Source: Aptenodytes patagonicus (taxonomy: Eukaryota; Chordata; Aves; Sphenisciformes; Spheniscidae). From it: a stretch of DNA of 64,000 bases. The DNA is taken from the NCBI RefSeq assembly GCF_965638725.1, contig NC_134951.1, positions 6,347,618 to 6,411,617 of the forward strand. Direction: 5' to 3'. The notes beneath the pieces were generated by a model. That model saw nothing but the letters and a program-made list of their open reading frames with translations. It was not told where the DNA came from and did not search any database. This document shows positions 62,666 to 64,000 of the stretch, piece by piece (the first letter of the stretch is position 1; each line of letters starts with the position of its first letter). Both the position numbers and the translations under genes were made by a program.

Positions 62666-64000
62666 ATAATTATTATTTTCATTACGTTATATCTTCCATT
62701 GTAATGGCTAAAATGCCAGATGTACCGAAATGGATGCCGAAACTGGCAGTTATTGGATAGGAGGAGAGGGTATTACTTTGAAATAAATTGAATTATTTGG
62801 GCAAAACAAGACCATTTACCTACATTCTTTTCTTGAAACTGTTGAAATTGTAATGAAAAGGAGCATCTAATGACATTTTACAACACGCTTCTCTTCCTCC
62901 ACCCCCTGAAAACATCCTGTGAATGCTCTCTGCAGAGGACATAGCATCTCTCTTCTCCCTTTGCATTTCACCGGGGAAATGAGAACCCAACCAACAACGC
63001 AGGGCAGAGAGTCAGTCTGTAAACAGAGAAATTTTCTCAGGCCCCGAGGCCCTTTGCTGGTGGCGGCATTCGGGTGCGGCCACTTCTAGCCATGCTCCTT
63101 ACTGACTGATGCACTCTGTCTGCAGCGGGGCGCCTGCTCACCAGAGCGGTGGGAGGTAAGAGGAATTAAGGTAATGCATCAGTGGTTGCCAGTGGAGGAG
63201 ATGGGAAGGGGGGGAAAAAAAAAAAAGCAAAAGAAATATACTATTTCAATCAAAGTCTGAAATTTGTAGAAGTGGTTTTGGTCTCAATATAGAAAAAATA
63301 TTTATCCAAGAAACTCCTACTCGGGTGCGAACATCCTACTTCTAGTGGGATTTTGTTTGGCAAAGTGCTGTGAAAGAGTGGAAGCTAATACAGAGCATGT
63401 CTATAAACAAATATATTTATTTAGTACAGATTGACACATTCACTAGAGTATTTCAGTGATTACACGTGTAAAACTATTTCCTATAGTGGTTTCCTTTTGT
63501 GATTCTGCTAATTTATTCAATCCACCCCATTTTCATGCATTGAATGTTATGAGCCATTTCAGCCACCCAGACTGAAATCCGCGTTTGGAGACTACATGCC
63601 TGTTTTTTCATTTCATCATCTACACATAATTATTTGGTGATATTAGGAATTTGAGCTCAAATGGAAGCCAACCAACATTTTAATAGCTTAAAAATCATAC
63701 AAAATGAAGTCTGCCCTGAGGTTAATGAATAAGAGCCAAATCTTGAGGCTCTCTCTCAGTTTTTACTCCTTATTCAGGCAAAAGTTGAATCAATTGTAGT
63801 TGCTCTGATTAAAAACAGAAGAACATATATTTGGATCTTTCTCTCAGGTAAAACTGAATAAATTACCTAGGATTAGGCTGAAGAATGGCATCCAATCGAT
63901 CTTTCACGTGTATTTCTGCAACACGCTGGAGAAAAAAATCCAAGTGCTGAGGCAGTTTAACCAGTTAAAACAATACGTTAGCAGCAGAATAAATTATTAT
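62666..64000. other. Unassigned non-coding sequence with a GC-rich island near 63.1 kb
   Basis: No gene or repeat family is recognised. Most is AT-rich, but 63035-63165 is strongly GC-rich with several CpGs and holds a splice-like micro-exon. A G run followed by 12 A lies at 63208-63226. Confidence 0.5.
63126..63155 (+). other. Splice-like micro-exon candidate, 30 bases
   Basis: A branch-point-like TTACTGAC lies about 20 bases before a GCACTCTGTCTGCAG acceptor. After 30 bases a near-consensus donor GGGAG|GTAAGA follows. The length is a multiple of three, and phase 0 would add RGACSPERWE. All frames are open because the interval is so short. The surrounding GC-rich, CpG-bearing patch stands out from the AT-rich flanks. 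It may be a micro-exon, a small regulatory element or chance. Confidence 0.2.

Noticed and set aside
1..64000. CRISPR arrays, operons, tRNA or rRNA genes, mitochondrial insertions
   Set aside because: No regularly spaced repeats, no cloverleaf or rRNA signatures and no mitochondrial gene strings were seen. The tRNA-like parts belong to MIR SINEs.

Overview
The window looks like vertebrate nuclear DNA from a bird. The main evidence is a well-preserved CR1 LINE tail (4973-5120, minus strand) that ends in copies of the 8-base CATAGAAT / ATTCTATG unit typical of avian CR1 elements. Around it are much older CR1 pieces of the kind shared by birds, turtles and crocodilians, and several worn MIR/CORE-SINE copies. 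The young CR1 tail resembles those common in Neoaves, but I cannot name a species. There is no sign of bacterial, organellar or viral organisation. CR1 tails also occur in other reptiles, so the bird call is strong but not absolute.

I found no protein-coding gene that can be recognised from its sequence. The longest open frames (about 145-180 codons) match no family I know, carry no domain signature, and are either low complexity or about what chance gives in AT-rich vertebrate DNA. The window is best read as intergenic or long-intron sequence. Any real exons would be short. I list a few splice-like candidates, each with an acceptor, an open frame and a donor, at low confidence, because such pairs occur often by chance.

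Layout. 0-5 kb: an old CR1 tail at the left edge, then unassigned sequence, then the one young CR1. 5-13.8 kb: unassigned sequence with an ancient CR1 tail near 7.7 kb, MIR-like pieces near 8.4 kb and a GC-richer patch at 8.1-8.3 kb. 13.9-20.3 kb: a cluster of ancient CR1 pieces, all on the plus strand, with a minus-strand MIR at 20.1 kb. 20.3-26.1 kb: mostly unassigned, with MIRs at 23.7 and 26.0 kb. 26.1-41.2 kb: about 15 kb in which I recognise no interspersed repeat and no gene. 41.2-42.6 kb: two MIRs tail to tail, then another CR1. 47.1-47.4 kb: a 292-base tract with purines only. 48.1 kb: a perfect 26-base AT-rich palindrome. 49.8-50.3 kb: a TATA-like motif followed by a splice-like exon. 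50.7-64 kb: three more MIRs, and otherwise unassigned sequence.

No genes can be shown to work together here. If the window has a function, it is more likely regulatory or long non-coding than a multi-gene system. Repeat names come from recalled consensus patterns, not a database search, so their boundaries are good to roughly 10-30 bases.
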